NCBI GenBank assembly: GCA_022457155.1
Contig: JAJGOT010000017.1
Coordinates: forward strand, 186,001-250,000
Reading direction: 5' to 3'
DNA from: Cladopsammia gracilis
Taxonomy: Eukaryota > Cnidaria > Anthozoa > Scleractinia > Dendrophylliidae
DNA length: 64,000 nucleotides
Shown piece by piece: positions 43,201-58,200 of the stretch. The position numbers were made by a program, and so were the translations under genes. How positions within the stretch are numbered: position 1 is the first letter of the stretch; each line of letters starts with the position of its first letter. The notes beneath the pieces were generated by a model, which worked only from the letters and a program-made list of their open reading frames with translations, ran no database searches and had not been told where the DNA came from.

Positions 43201-46200
43201 ATGAAAGCTACTGATCATGAGCAGTACTTTCCTGTGGCACTGTTTATTATGCTGTTCAAGGTGGTTCTAACTTTTGAGTCTGTGGATGAAATCCTGAAGT
43301 GTGACCATTCAAATGAAAGCTATTGAGCAGTACTTTCCTATGGTACTGTTTATTATGCTGTACAAGGTAGATTTAAACTTTTGAGTCTGTGGATGAAATC
43401 CAAAAGTGTGACCATTCAAATGAAAGCTACTGAGCAGTACTTTCCTGTGGTGCTGTTTATTATGCTGTACAAGGTGGTACTAACTTTTGAATCTGTATAT
43501 GACATTACATGGTCCAATTCTTACAAACACCAAATTGTGGTCTTTGGGATGTCTGTTATAACAGAGCTTAAGTGTAATGTATCCATGGCAATATTCATAC
43601 AAAATGACAGGCTAACCTCACAGATGTCATCCAGTCGTTCTTTGTTGGCCTGGATTTCAGCCTCAAATGTTCTGTGTTTATTGACCTTGCCTTGAATGTT
43701 GCTCAGGTCTCGGTACGTTTCTTCTGAGGCGATCAACAGACGTTCATTCAGCCAGTCATACATCTAAAATAGATTAGCAATAAACGAATTATCAAAAATA
43801 ACCATGGGTATATTATTGATTGTGTAGCTGTGCTATGTATGTTCCATTGAGAAATGTAAAGGGTATTTAAAAATGTGGTAAATCTAATTGAAAACATCAT
43901 ATTGTATTGTATTTTAGATTACCAATGAATAAAATATTACCTACCATTCCTTTATATTATATATTTAAAATTGTTTGTTTGTTTGTTTGTTTTTCAATGC
44001 AGGCCTGTTTGCCTGTTGGATAATTTGTTTTCTAAACACAACATTGTTTGTCTGGACTAATATTTCAGATAATTTTTGGTTCTGGCTCAGGTTCCAGTTC
44101 AGGTTCCAACCTAGTCTGTTCCAAATTCCTAATTTTCTTGAAAGAGAAAGTCCTGAGTGAAAGAGGTTGTACGTGTACTGAACTGCATTGTAAGAATCGT
44201 GAGCATTTAAACGATTTTCTTTTGGAGGTCCATTCCTTTTTTCTCACATTCTGCATGTTTAACTTTCTGTTGGCTTTTCTGGGAGAAGTAAGATGCAGAT
44301 AAAACATAACTTACATCCTCAGCATCTTGGATGAACTGTTGCAACTCCAAAGCATCTCGCAGCCTCTTAAGAGCAGCAGCCATTTTCTCGTGATTAGCAA
44401 TTCTCCTGCAAGAATTTACAGATTTATGTCCATGGGGATTTTTCAAAGAATTTATCTTTAGTTGGCAATTAAGAAAATATGAAGGTGCCCCTTGAGTTGT
44501 TGGTTGAAATATGTGCTCTTCTCTGTCAGGTATCTTACTCAAAGCAATACATCCTGATCTCTGCTTATGGACACCTTCAAAAAGTTCAATATGGTCACAA
44601 AGGTGTCCTCTTTTGGGGAGACTGGCTGTTTAAACAAACAAAACAGAAACTTGTCTCCTTACCTTTCATCAATGCTGCGAGCTTTTTCAGTGATCTTATC
44701 AGATGCATAGTGATTTTCATCATTCAAACGATCAGCAAACTGCATCATCTGGTTGATCTTGTCATCATTTGCATTCATTCGCTTGTCAAATTCTTCATGC
44801 TTCTTGATGAGTTCCTTCACAGCCTCCACAGTAGCCTATGAAAAACAATAATTCAATCTTAAAATGTGCCCTTTTTATCACTTTCACTCCAAGAGTTGTG
44901 AGATTAAGACAGATACTGATGATGTTGATGTTGAGGAGGAGGAAGATGATGAAAATGGCTGTGACAAACAAACATCAGGTCAAACACCCAATGTTTTGAC
45001 CACATGAACACTATGCCTCTACTCCTTAACTTGTAGCTGCAGGAGGCAAACCTTGCATCATGCAACATGGTACTACCTTTGGAGTCTGAATAAAATCTTA
45101 TAGTGTGACCATTCAATTGTAAGCCTTTGAGCAGTACTGTCCTGTGGTACTGTTTATTACGTTCAACAAGGTGGTTCTAAATTTTGAGTCTGTAGATGAA
45201 ATCCTAAAGTGACCATTCAAATGAAAGCTTTTGAGCAGTACTTTCCTGTGGTACTGTTTATTATGCTGAACAAGGTGGTTCTAGCGTTTGAGTCTGTGGA
45301 TGAAATCCTAAAGTGTGACCATTCAAATGAAAGCTACTGAGCAGTACTTTCCTGTGGTACTGTTTATTATGCTGTACAAGGTGGTTCTAGCGTTTGAGTC
45401 TGTGGATGAAATTCTAAAGTGTGACCATTCAAATGAAAGCTACTGAGCAGTACTTTCCTGTGGTGCTGTTTATTATGCTGTACAAGGTGATCTAACTTTT
45501 GAATCTGTATATGAAATCCTAAAGTGTGACCATTCAAATGAAAGCTACTTAGCAGTACTTTCCTTTTGTTACTGTTAAATAATTATGCTGTACAAGGCGG
45601 TTCTAAATTTTGAGTCTGTGGATGAAATATTAAAGTTTGACCATTCAAATGAAAGCTTTTGAGCAGTACTTCCCTGTGGTAACTGTTGAGTCTGTGGAGG
45701 AAAGCCTAGAGTGTGACCATTCATATGAAAGCAGTACTTTACTATTGATTATCATTATTTTACAAAATTTGGTGTTTTCCTTAAATTCTGATTCTGGTTA
45801 CTCGATGCGTGAAAGGGTTAAGGTAGTATCCACAAAACAAATACCAGATGAATTGATTAGTGTTAACATATCCATTCAAAACTTACTCCATTCTCTTCTT
45901 TGGATAGAAACAGCTCTTGTTGGCCAAGAATGGCTTCACACTGCTTGGAGTCACGGATAAACAACTAACGGAAAAGACAAGGAACACAGTTGGGTTATTA
46001 TGATGCTTTTATGAATGTTTCTAACAATTTCTGGGATACAATTTCCTGTATGTGCTTCTGTTTATTATTTCCTCAATGCACTAATTTAGCAAGAGTGCTC
46101 AAAAAAACACAATTTGAAAGTGAAACTTTTCAAATTTAACATAGGCTGCCATTCGCTGCCATTCGATTACTTCCCATCTGCTTTGGAGCAAATAACAGAG

Positions 46201-49200
46201 ATAATTGAAGGGGTGTGCGGAATAAGGCCCTAGTGACTTTTGATGTAATGTCAAATACTCCCTGCCTCTCACAAGGGAATACAAGGCAATTTGGAATGAG
46301 AATCTAGCAGTTTATCAGAAGTCACTTAGGGTTTTTTCCAGGCACTGCTTCAATTGCCCCAGCTATAATTAAAGGAAACATGGTATTTATTTTGCGAGTG
46401 TGCTGTTTCTGTACCTGATGATTTAAAGCCTGGATAAGCATCTTCTTTCTGTTATCCCACAGGATGTGCACATCATTCCATCCAGTCTCCAAGTTATCAA
46501 GCTGTTCCTTCAGTGATTGTTGTTGAAGATCAGACTCATCCTGAATCCACTTGGGGCCGTCTGCCATCAGCTGATTAAAGTCTGGCTCGCGACTGTCAAT
46601 CTCATCCTTGAGGTCCTCATGTTCTTTCAACATCTTCTCAGCATCAACTAGTGACACTGGCATCTCTTCTGAGGCCACCTCAATCTGAGTGTTGTTCAGC
46701 CTTCAATGTCAAATTCCCACAAAATTTTAATTATTGCCTTGACATTACCATCATGTGGCCACACAGGAAGCAACCACAAGTTTCTTTCATTTGCGTCAAT
46801 CTCTAACCCCAACAATCTGAGCCAGGTTGTTCAAAAGTTGATTTTACCATCAATCAAGTATTGAAAGTCAACAAACAATCTCATTTCTTTTACTAAAAAC
46901 ATTTTCAAAAGCTTATTTTAAAAGGACAATGTCACCTATTTTTAGCATCACTTTGAAGGCCATCGTATCAAATAATCTTTTTTTAATTAAGATCAAAGAA
47001 TGAGACAAGAAAATAATGGTCCATTTTTGGACCCGTTCAAGCCTGAATTTTTTTCAGGTTGCTTTTTCATCTGCTTAAGTTCCTAGTCAAATAATGTTAC
47101 CCTGCTGGTGTACAAAAACTAGTACCAATTACCTTTGGTTGAGAATGGCCAGGACGCATGAAATGGATTGCAACCGACATTGCAACCAGTTTTTTCAAGT
47201 TCTTCCCATGTGTCTTTGATAAATCACTAAAAACTGATTATTTGTTTTTCTTTTGAGAAAGCTCTTGATATTTTCTTCTTGGTGCCCTTAGAGCAATTTC
47301 ATGTTTGAGCAAAGGTGCATTGTCAAATATATAGAACAGTTTTGACCAAAACAAAGTGAAGTAAAGATTAATAATCCTGGATTAGATTAATCACATTTTC
47401 AACAACTCATTTGTGGAGAATTTAAACATTAATTTTTATCTATTTCCTACAGCAATATTTACTAACCATATCTGGAAGTTATCCAGATCAATAACAAAGC
47501 GTTGCAGCTCTCCAGATTCTGCCAAGGCCTCATCGCGTTGTTTTACCTATGGCAAAACAAAATAGAAAATCATTATCATCCTTGGTGATACAAATGGAAA
47601 TGTAACTGTACAAAGATTGCCTGACATGTGCTAAAAACAGTAGATCAATGACAATCTTACTGGTTACTTAGTTATTATTTCCCTTTGTAAAATTCATTAA
47701 TAATTTATAAGGGTACTAATCAAAGGCTCCTTAGAGCCAACCCGTGAATTTGAAATGCTAACGCTTAAGGCAATAATTGCGGAAAGCTTATGTTTTCACT
47801 CTGTCACGGTTCAATATTTTTTTTTAAATTAAACGTAAGGAACTTTGACAAACGCAAAAAATAAAAATACAGTACATCACTTTCATAATGTTCAGTCCGA
47901 AGAAGAAAGAAAAAAAAAAAGAAAAAAAAGAACGCCCCGAGCGGGATTCGAACCCTGAGCCTTTTGGGTGTAAGTCCGCAATTTACACCACTCGACCACC
48001 GTGACCACTGACATGTAAAGGGATAAATTTTATTACCTAAGAGCAAATAACCATCAAAATGCGTGTCTCAGTTGAAAATTCCTTTTAGATCGATTTTAAC
48101 GTTGCATTAAAGACTCCAAATGCCAAACATCTTTAAGCTTATTGTTGTTTTTATTCGTTTACACCAATTTAGTTATTGTTATCGCTGGATTCACGCTGTT
48201 CTTGTTACAAAACGCATTCGTAACAAAGCATTACGTCACTAAGTTTACAGCTGATGGAAGGAGTGAGCGAGTGAGTGACTCATTTGCATATCTGTCGTCG
48301 TTACCGATAACCCGTTCATTACGCATGCGCGTATATTCACGGGTTAACAAATAAAAATGAGCCATTCCAATCACATGGTTACCCTGTATATCAGATGCAA
48401 CTCACAAGTGGTTGTATCTAATTTACATTCCAGATACAACTCACGATTGGTTGTATCTAATTTACATGTGAATGTGAATTTCACAAGTTGTTTACTACAT
48501 TCACGTCTGTGTTGTATTGGCACTATACATTTACTCGGCTGCGCCCCGTGATTGTATAGGCCGATACAACACTCCCACTCATGTAGTAAACATTACTAAC
48601 AGCCACCCATCAAATGCAAGGATCATTGGCTGGGTAGGAATTACAAGTGCGTAAATTTAGCATTTTAACATTTACCTGAGGCGTGCTATAAGAAATTATT
48701 TGGGAGAGAGCTCCATTGAATTGTACCTCTTGGATAAAAAGATAGCTTATGTGTATCAGTGTTACAAGCAATTTGTTTGACACTATGATCCTTGAAATGA
48801 GCTGTAACTGTAAATGAGGATTGATTGCTCGATTGAAAATACTAGAAAAAAAAATAAATACTTTCAGTGAAAGTTTGAAAGAGCTTAGAGAAACTGCTGA
48901 CACAATAATATTGTTATTACACACTTTATTGGCTGACAGACATTTTCCATGTGTGATATGTGCGCTATATAAGTCTCTGTATCATTAAACAACAAAAACA
49001 TTTTCAATGTCAAATAATTACAGGGTTGGTACTCTTTTCAGATTTTAAAATTCCATGACTTTCCATGACGTTTTCAAAATTAAATTTCTATGACCTAGAG
49101 TTTATAAGCAGTTGTTTTCAAAATTTTGTTAAAACAATCATTTTTTAAAAAAAAAAATTCTGCATCTTGCTTTATTATTCCCATAATGTATGCTGCCTTA

Positions 49201-52200
49201 GTGATTTTGTACCATGAACATAATTTTCCATGACTTTCCATGACTTTCCAGGCATGGAAAATTAAATGATACAATTCCATGACTTTCCAGGTTTTTCTAT
49301 GACCATACAAACCCAGTAATTTAACTCACATTGTCCTTGAGGTCAACCCAGGCACTGCTGACAACATTCATTTTCTCTCTGATGATGGGTTCTTCGGGTT
49401 CCTATAAAGAAATTATAAAACAAAATTTATTGTGAAACAGAATACTGGTCAAAACTGAAAACTTATAGATCAAATTGAAGGAGACATTGGTCTGTGATAC
49501 TAATAATATTACTTTAATTTATAATTAGTATTTATTATTACTTACCCCTTGGTACTCGGAGCAGAGCACATCAGAATCATTCTCTAGTTTTGTGACCTAA
49601 AAGAGCAAAGAAATGTGAGCATCAAGAACAAAGTTTTAATGTTAAAAAAAGGGAATAAAAAAAAAAAACTCTCAGAATTAAAGTCTGAAAAATCGACTCT
49701 CAGAATTCAAACCTCACCTACAGTATTTGCAGTACAGTGAAAATGAAACCATTAAAAATTACTGCAGGTTATTGAAAGATGTAGTAAGGTTTTGCAAAAC
49801 TTGGGCATCCTGTGGGTTTCAATGAAATATTACCTTATCTTCCAAAGGTCCCAAGTCCCTCTGGATACTGTTCAGACGCCTCTGTAAGATCATAACTGTT
49901 GCAAGGTCCTTCATGTTTGTCACCTCCTCGACACTAAGCAGAAGGCTTGATTTCTCAGTAATCCACAGCTAAACATAGAAGAGAAAATCACAGTTATAGC
50001 ACTTATAATTTATAATGATAATTTGGTGCTCTTTCCAACTTTGCTCCTTTAAGAATACATTGAGTTCATAAGCTTTGTAGTTTCAATGTGGCTTCCTTGT
50101 CACTTTAAATTGTTTGCAAAATACTTTGTAATTTGTATTTGTGTAGCGAATAAAACGATAAATTAGAAATTTTTGTGACAGGTTTACACTTCGAAAGCGA
50201 GGCTAGGGGGTGAAATTAGCTGTCTGATGTAAACATGCATAAAGGCTATTAGTTTGTATGTTTATCCAAGTAAAAAGCTGATCTCATGTACCTTGGTCTC
50301 GTGAATATCAGCATGGAACTGCTGAAGTCTGAGACCTTTGTCCATCTTCGCCTTCTTGATATCTGCAGCATTTCGAAGATTTGCCCACCTGAAAAATAAG
50401 TTGTTATAGTTAAATAGTTTTAAGACTTAAAAACACAACAATGAGCTTATTTTGAAATCATGGAATGATAATTTCAGGAGTGAAATAAAATATAAATAAA
50501 AAAATTTTAAGCATTAACAGCCTTTTTTCTTTTTGTATAACAGAATACAAGCACTGTTTATGCTTGATGCTATTTTTCTATTTGCTATCTAATGTATATT
50601 TCTCTGAAAATACACATCATGAGAATAAAGGCAATAATTATGATGAGAATTTGAATGTTGATATTAGACTCTAAACAATACAATCAACTCTCTATAAGCT
50701 GGACATCTTGGGGAACAACTCCAGCTTGACTGTCCACTTTAGAGGGTAAACGTTTGACAACACTGACTGAGACCCAAATGGATGCCTTATTGAGACTTAT
50801 ACACCTAAATCAATAAAGGTTGCTTTGGCAGTTGGTCATTGGTAATTGGGAATTGGCATTTGGCATACGGAACACAATGCAATGCTTCGCTTGAGTGACC
50901 GCCAAACAATAGCTACCCCAATGCCCAATTACCAATGACCAAAGCAATCTTTATTGAATAAGGTATATAACAGATTAACTGGTTAGCTTTCAGTTAAGGT
51001 TAGGGTTAGCAGTTCATTACAGTTGAATTAAGGCCTAAACAACCAAGAAGCTAGGTGGTACTTTGGTAGTGTGGGCTCAGTAAGCCTTAGCCTAGCTGAG
51101 GCTCAATCCTGAGTGGGGATTTTAGACTTTCCTTTTTTTACACTTAAACAAATTTTTTGAAAATATAAATCTTAATGACAACATTATGTTATAAATAAGG
51201 TCTCCGACCTACTTCATCCTATGTTACCTAATGCCGACCACCTTAAAAAGGTAGAAAGAAAGTTGTTACAGACAAACAAGTGAAAAGTCGGCCACTGATG
51301 TCCACCCTAGGAGCTTTGAGCAAGTTTACATAACACACCTGGTGTTGAGGCCATCAATTGTGTCCTTGATCTCATCAGAATTGATGTGTCCTTTCTCAAT
51401 GAGTTGTCCTCCAAGATCGTTAACAACTCCAACACGCTTCTCATTAGCATTCAACTCCTGCAGGTAATAATCAAGAAATAATTTCTTAGTTATGTCCAAA
51501 AGATTAACAGATCAATAATGGTCAATAACCTTTTTTACTTCTGTTACATCAAATAAATCACTGATGTTTTTCCACAAACCTGTTGGAATCCATCAAATCT
51601 TTGCTCAATAATCTGGCATTCTTCCAAATCCATGCTCTTCTCAACAGTAAGAGCAGCTTCAAGTCTGTCCTCCTACAAACGTACAAAAAAGGAAAAATAT
51701 TACAACATAAAAAAACTTCCAGCTGACCCTTTGGGAAAGGTGCAATCCACAGGTTACCCAACCAAACTACAGGTCAGCCAACAAACACAGTCGCACAAAC
51801 CTTTTCATTGATCCAGCTGTCCACAATGTAGGCATCCCTGTTGAGTCGATGGAGTGAAAGCGCATCCAGGAGTTTGTGTCGGCGGTTGGCTGCTTGTAAC
51901 CGCAAGTTTTCGTAACGGGTGTCCACACTGCAAAAGAAACCAGGGATTATGTAAAAGGCATGCAAGCTTCAAGATACAAATTGGAAAATGAAAGTCCCAT
52001 ATACAACTGTGCAATTTTCAGCATGTTTTCTCTAATTCATTCAAAACATTACACTCATCAATTGGACACCAACTGGACAAACAAGAAAGCAGTCTAAATA
52101 TTCTGACTTTCTTTAAAGGTGCTTGTTCACGCTATACTTAGTAATACAACTGAATTTCTCTGAGCCAAAAGCACAAACAGTGATCTCCTATGACAGCATC

Positions 52201-55200
52201 CTTCTCTCTTAGTTTACACATTCTGAGGGGAGTGGCTTACAAGAGATCTGAAACTGCGATTGCATGCCGTAACCCCCCCCCCCCCCCCCCAAAAAAAAAA
52301 AAAAAAAAAAAAAAACATTCATTCCTTTGAAAGTGTTTTCTTTCTTAATAATTATTAATAAATTGAGAAAACAAGTATGAACTACATTGTATCTTCAAGC
52401 ATGGTGGCATATTTTTCAAGCCAATTCCAAAATCAAGCCAGGGGGCCCAACTGGTCTGAAAGGGCTGGGAGAACACTGGGACCCCACCATTCTGTATTTT
52501 TTATAAATAATTAGATCTAAGAACAAAATTGGTTTTTAAACTTACTTGTGGCACCTGTCAACCACCTCAGGTGAGGTCTTGTCTTCATCACCAAGTTCAT
52601 CAACTTGGTCATGGAGTCCTTTGATTACAGAAGCATAGTTTTCAATGTCTTCTTCAATGATCTGTTACAGATAACAACAAAAAGTAGAGTTTATTAGTTA
52701 TTTCAAAGACAAGTGATTCTAGCTCTTGAATCTGAACCTAAAGTGTGACCATTCAAATAAAAGCTACAGTACAGTACTTACCTTTGGTACTGTTTATTAT
52801 GCTGTATTATATATAATTTAATTGAGGTTCTAACTTTTATCCCATTCACTCTCAGAGTAAATTATGGAGACATGTAGTGTAGTTCTCACTTTTGAGTTTG
52901 TCAACGAAATCCTATGGTGTGACCATTTAAATGAAACCTCTTCGGCAGTACTTTTGCATGGTACCATTTCTTTTTAAATATCTCACAGAAGGAAATTTGC
53001 GATTTTTCTTGGAATTTAATTTCTGGCACACTTGAGAATTAAAGGCTGAACAGGTCTGCCAATTTAAATTAAAACTGTCAAGCAGTACCTTATGCTTTTT
53101 CAACAAGGTTTCAGCGCTGGCCTCGTCATAACCAAGGTCATCGTTGGCGACGATCCTCTCCATCATGTCCAGCCATGACATGATGTCATTGTAGTCAGCA
53201 ATAAACTGCTGCAGTTGGAGATTTTCTTTGATCTTCTTCTTGCGATATCCAGCAACGTCATGCAAATTCCTCCATTTGTTCTGAATGCTAACCATTCGTG
53301 ATTCAATGGTGTCAGATGAGTAGTGTTCGGAGTCCACAAGGTCTTGGCCACTTTTCAACACTGCCTGTGTGTGAGTATCACGGTTGGCCATGTCTCGCTC
53401 CACAGCCTAAAAAATCAACCATAACAGAAATATTATTTTGTATCTGCAAGACAGTCAGTTTTCACATGGACAATTTTGAACCCATGGTACATAAAATAGC
53501 TTGGATCCTGAGAATCTTGTTGCAAACTGGGACATTCTGAACTGGTTGCCTTGCACTTTAGAAAGTGGGTTAAACTCTGGCTGTGTGGGTCTCCTGTGGT
53601 TCAAATGTAACTTTCCTTTCTTTTCAGGTCTAGACTAATCAATTGATGAGTAATTTCCTGTGCAACTATTTAATATGCTATACAAGGTGGTTCTAACTTT
53701 TGAGTCTGTGGATGAAATCCTAGAGTGTTACCATTCAAATGAAAGCTATTGAGCAGTACATTCCTGTTTATTATGCTGTATAAAGTGGTTCTAACTTCTG
53801 AGTTAGTGCGACCACTCAAATGAAACCTACTGCACAGTACTTTTTAGTGGTACTGGTTTTCTTAATTATTATCAAATAATTTTTTTTAAAACAATTTCTA
53901 CTTTGGAGTCACCAACCTCATGCTTGTTCAACAGAAGCATGGCACTATTGAGATCATGCCCATAGTCTGTAGACTGCAGTGATTGAGCCTTTTCCGACAC
54001 CCACATTTCTTCCTCCTCAGCATCACGATAGAAGGTCTGCAACTTGTGGGACTCATCTAACCTGGCACGCCTTGCTGCGGCAAGCTGCAGGAGCTCGTTA
54101 TAAGCCCCTTCCAGCTCAGCCTGGTGGTCTCTGATTTGGTTTTCATCAGGTTTGTAGCCTGTAGAGAGAAAACACAAAGTTAACCTTGAAGTGCAGGGTT
54201 TCTATAAACAGAAACAATTTCATATATAACAAGAAAATAATTCAACATTTTGGCCATTTTTCTCCCAGAGTCAAATCATAGTTCATGTAGTGTGGTAATA
54301 ACTTCTGATTCAGTGGATAAAAACATAAATTGAGACCATCCAAATCATGCATTTTTAGAAAATGAGCAGTACCTGTACCTTCCGCAGGTACTGTTTATCA
54401 AACTGTACAAGGTTGTTCTATCTTACGAATCGATGGATGAAATCCTAAAGTGTGACGATTCAAATGAAAGCTATCGAGCAGTACTTTCCTGTGGCACTGT
54501 TTCTTATGGAGTACAAGGTGGTTCTATCTTACGAATCGGTGGATGAAATCTTAAAGTGCGACCATGAAAGCAGGGTGTTCATTAGGCATTGGAGATCGGA
54601 GAATTCTCCGCCTGCTATGCAGATTTCTCCGGCTAAATTTCGATGGCAATATGTAGCTATCTTCGCTCTTTCATAATATTCTCCTGTTACTTTACACTAT
54701 TCTCCTGCTACTACAATTCTTAATGAAAACCCTGTGAAAGTTACAAGGCAGTACTTCCCTGTGGTACTGTTTATTATGCTGTACAAGGTGGTTATAACTT
54801 GAGTCTGTGGTTGAAATGGTAAAGCAGTTTATAGTCAAATGTTTACAACTGGGTAGTACTTTCTTATGATTCTTGTTTTGTTGTTGTATTTTATTCTTCG
54901 TATATTTTCTAACATAGAATTTGAGATTTTACTTCAAGTATTTAATTTGGAAATTCATGGGAGTAAAGGATCAAATACAACAGTCTTTACCATCTTCTTC
55001 ATTATCCATTTGTAAGAACACTTCAGCCTGCTCATTGACAGACTGGACTCTGTCAGCTTGGGCAGCAATGTCTGCTTCCACGAGACTATGCTTCTGTAAC
55101 AAGTCTTCCACACCAAGCAAGTGCTTGCCATAGTCCTCAGACAAAAGTCCCATCTGAGATCACAAAGAAATAACACAGTCAAGTAGTGAGCAGAAATCTT

Positions 55201-58200
55201 TACAGGTCAAATATCAACCTACCATATTTGTAATATTTAAGGCTGGTTTTCACTGGCGACGGAGTCTGAGTCGGAGTCATAGTTGGAGTCGTAAGAGCGC
55301 TTCTGACCTAGTGAAAATCGAAAATCTGAGTCGTAAGCGGAGTCATAAGCTCGACGGAATCGGAGTCGGAAGAATAAGAACGGTTCCATTTTCTTCCGAT
55401 TCCGCTTATGACTCCGTAGTCTTCTTCCGATTCTGTCGGTTTGATTTTCACTAGATCATAAACGCTCTGCGCTTCTGATTACGACTCCGACTCCGTCGTT
55501 ATGAAAACCAGCCTTTAGGGAGCAGGGATGGTGTATTGGTGAAAGTGCTCGCCTCCAACAATTTGGCCCAGGTTTGAGTCCCGGACTTTGCATCATGGAT
55601 TGAGTTTGCTGTTGGTTCTCGTCCTTGCTCTGAGGGTTTATTATCCGGGTTCTCCAGTTTCTCCTCCCTCCTCAAAAACCAATATTTCCAAATTCCAATT
55701 CAATCTAGAATTTGGGGGTCACAGGTTTGTCAGTTGCAAGATGGTCAAGTGTCACCCTCATTAAACAAAGTCAATTTATTTATTCCAAGCTGCAGTTAAC
55801 CTAATTTACATTTCCTTTACAAAGACTGCGCATGCTCTACAGAGACAAGGAGGTAAGAGTAAAACAAATCAAGAATAATCATATTACCTTGATTTCGTCC
55901 ATCCAATCGATTGTGTTGATCATCTCCTGGAAGATTCGCTGTAACTTCATGCATTTCTCAAGTCGAGAACGACGGCGCTTCAGTAACTCTAAAAGCTGTT
56001 CCCATAGCTGTAAGATCAAGTCTTTCCTGCAAAGAAATGCAAGGAAACATCATCAGAATCCAATAACAATAATATGCAAAGAAAAACTCAAAATGTTATA
56101 ACTTTTTTCAGTTAAGCATAAAATGCAATTGCATTTAATTTTTTTTCCGACCAGTCTGTGTTATAGCTTATCTTTTTGACATAATTATAAATATTAAAAT
56201 TGCTCATATTTATTACAAATCTTATTTTTTTCTAAAACATAATTATGATCAAAATTGTTCCAAAACAAAAACAAGATTATGTAGAGTAAGTCAAAAGATC
56301 AATGAAGACGAACTTAGCAAGACAAACCTGGACTGAACTCTCTCAGACTCATGGTAGTTTTCTCTATTTAATTCATCTGCAACTTGAACAATGGCCTTGA
56401 TACGTTCTTCATATGCCTATAAAAAAAGGTTACCATCACTTACATGTATCACCATACATGTCCTAACAAAATTAACTTCATAGACAACAAATCTGATCTC
56501 TGATTTGTCACAGATAAGGAGGGCCTTCCTCTAGATCAGCCACTGTGTCAACATTAGAAATATTAATCGCATTCTAAGAACACAATCTTAATTTCATGTT
56601 GGTTTCCCTGTGCCTTTCAAGCAGAAAAATTTGAGATTTTTTGGTGTCCGGACTGCCGTTTGGGCACCTCTATTACTTTTTTCAGGGGCTCATTTCCAAA
56701 AAACCTTCATGAGGGGAGTATGAATATTTTCTGGAACAACACATTGCGTGCAAAAGTAAACAAAAGTTATATTAGAGTGATTAAGTTATCATACCATGAT
56801 GTCAGTTTCAATGGCCTCGTGTTTCTTTGTTGCCGCTTCTACTGCTGCTATGTCGTTTCCAAAGTTGTCTTGTGATACCAGGCGTTGGTTCTCATTTAGC
56901 CATGTCTCTCGCATAGCAGCCTATAAGTTTTAATGACCAAAGTTATTATTTATTTACAGATTTGCCCATATCATAGGCAGGTGTGGTTGACACACCCATT
57001 CCAATTCAATTAATACAAAAGCAGTTCAGTGATGAATCAATACAGTATACATTTGTATTGCACTGACATACATTGTAGTTCTAATTTTGGATGAAATAGT
57101 AAAGTATGTCCAATGAAATAAAAGCTATCAAGCATTATGTTTTTGCCATATTATGCTCTCTGTAATCTTTACCTTTCGGTCAAACTTTGCAGCCAGCATT
57201 TCCAGTCTTTCTTGCCTGAGGAATGAACAAACATAAATAAACAGATGGGTAAACCAATAAAAAGATACACATACATACAGCTGTAAATAACAACTGTCCT
57301 TTGACCACAGTTGTTTGTTCTTTTTGACATTTATGGACATTTGAACAGGAACTGAACATTGGATGATTTTCAGTCTGCAAACTGAAGACACCACCAAACA
57401 AATTTTAGGAACGTAAACATGCTGGGAAGCATGTAGTCAAGGTTTCAGATTTCAGTTTCCTTTCCTGCAGAAGTTTGCCAAAGCATTTTCTCTCAGTCTT
57501 ACAAAGGAAGATCTTTGTTACATTTTTTCCTTGTTAGTGTAAATGACACAACTAGCTACAAATAAATGAATGCCATAAATCGAAAGAGCTTAGTTACCTC
57601 TGAAAATTTGAACTTAATAGGAGAATGTATGGCTAGGTGACTCTTACATTCTTTGTAAATTTTGCAATTTTTGTAACCTAATTTCTCCAAGAATATTAAC
57701 AATATCAGACCAATATTAACACGGATGCGGACTAGTAAAATGCGTTGACTCGCTGAGACACTCCCTTTTGGTTTTATTTTTTGTCGCTTGCCTGTCACGT
57801 AGCATTTACAGTGTGGTTAAAACAGTAATAAAGCTATTAATAAACTTATTGTTCTGCACCCTACATGCCTTATACTTTCCTAATTTTCTATTCGAAGTTG
57901 TAAAGTGTTCTTTAAAAGTGTTTATATTAAGTAAACAAGGAAACAAAGAGGGGGGCTTATAACCGCAATATTTTTCTGTTTTTCCAGCTTCAAAAATTCA
58001 TGTACGGGATTTATATGTTAGAAATAAATGGCAACCTTAAAAGGCACGCTGCGCAACTGGAAATCACGCCAATCATCGGAATAACTTTGCATTTGTAATT
58101 GTCATGCGAAGATGGCAGCTTGTTTCAAGCTTCCATCTCTCGCTAAAAAGCCAACAAGGCTTCCGACAAAATTTGCAGAATTCAAATGGAGAGAAGTAAG

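Noticed and set aside
42365..43500. CRISPR-like array
   Set aside because: Repeat units of about 106 bp without unique spacers, in a eukaryotic intron and continuous with MITE termini.
50085..50160. Possible third LINE 3' UTR (GTAGTTTCAATGTGGCTTCC, GCGAATAAAACG)
   Set aside because: Only short similarity to the LINE ends at 1590-1712 and 39700-39853; too weak to call.
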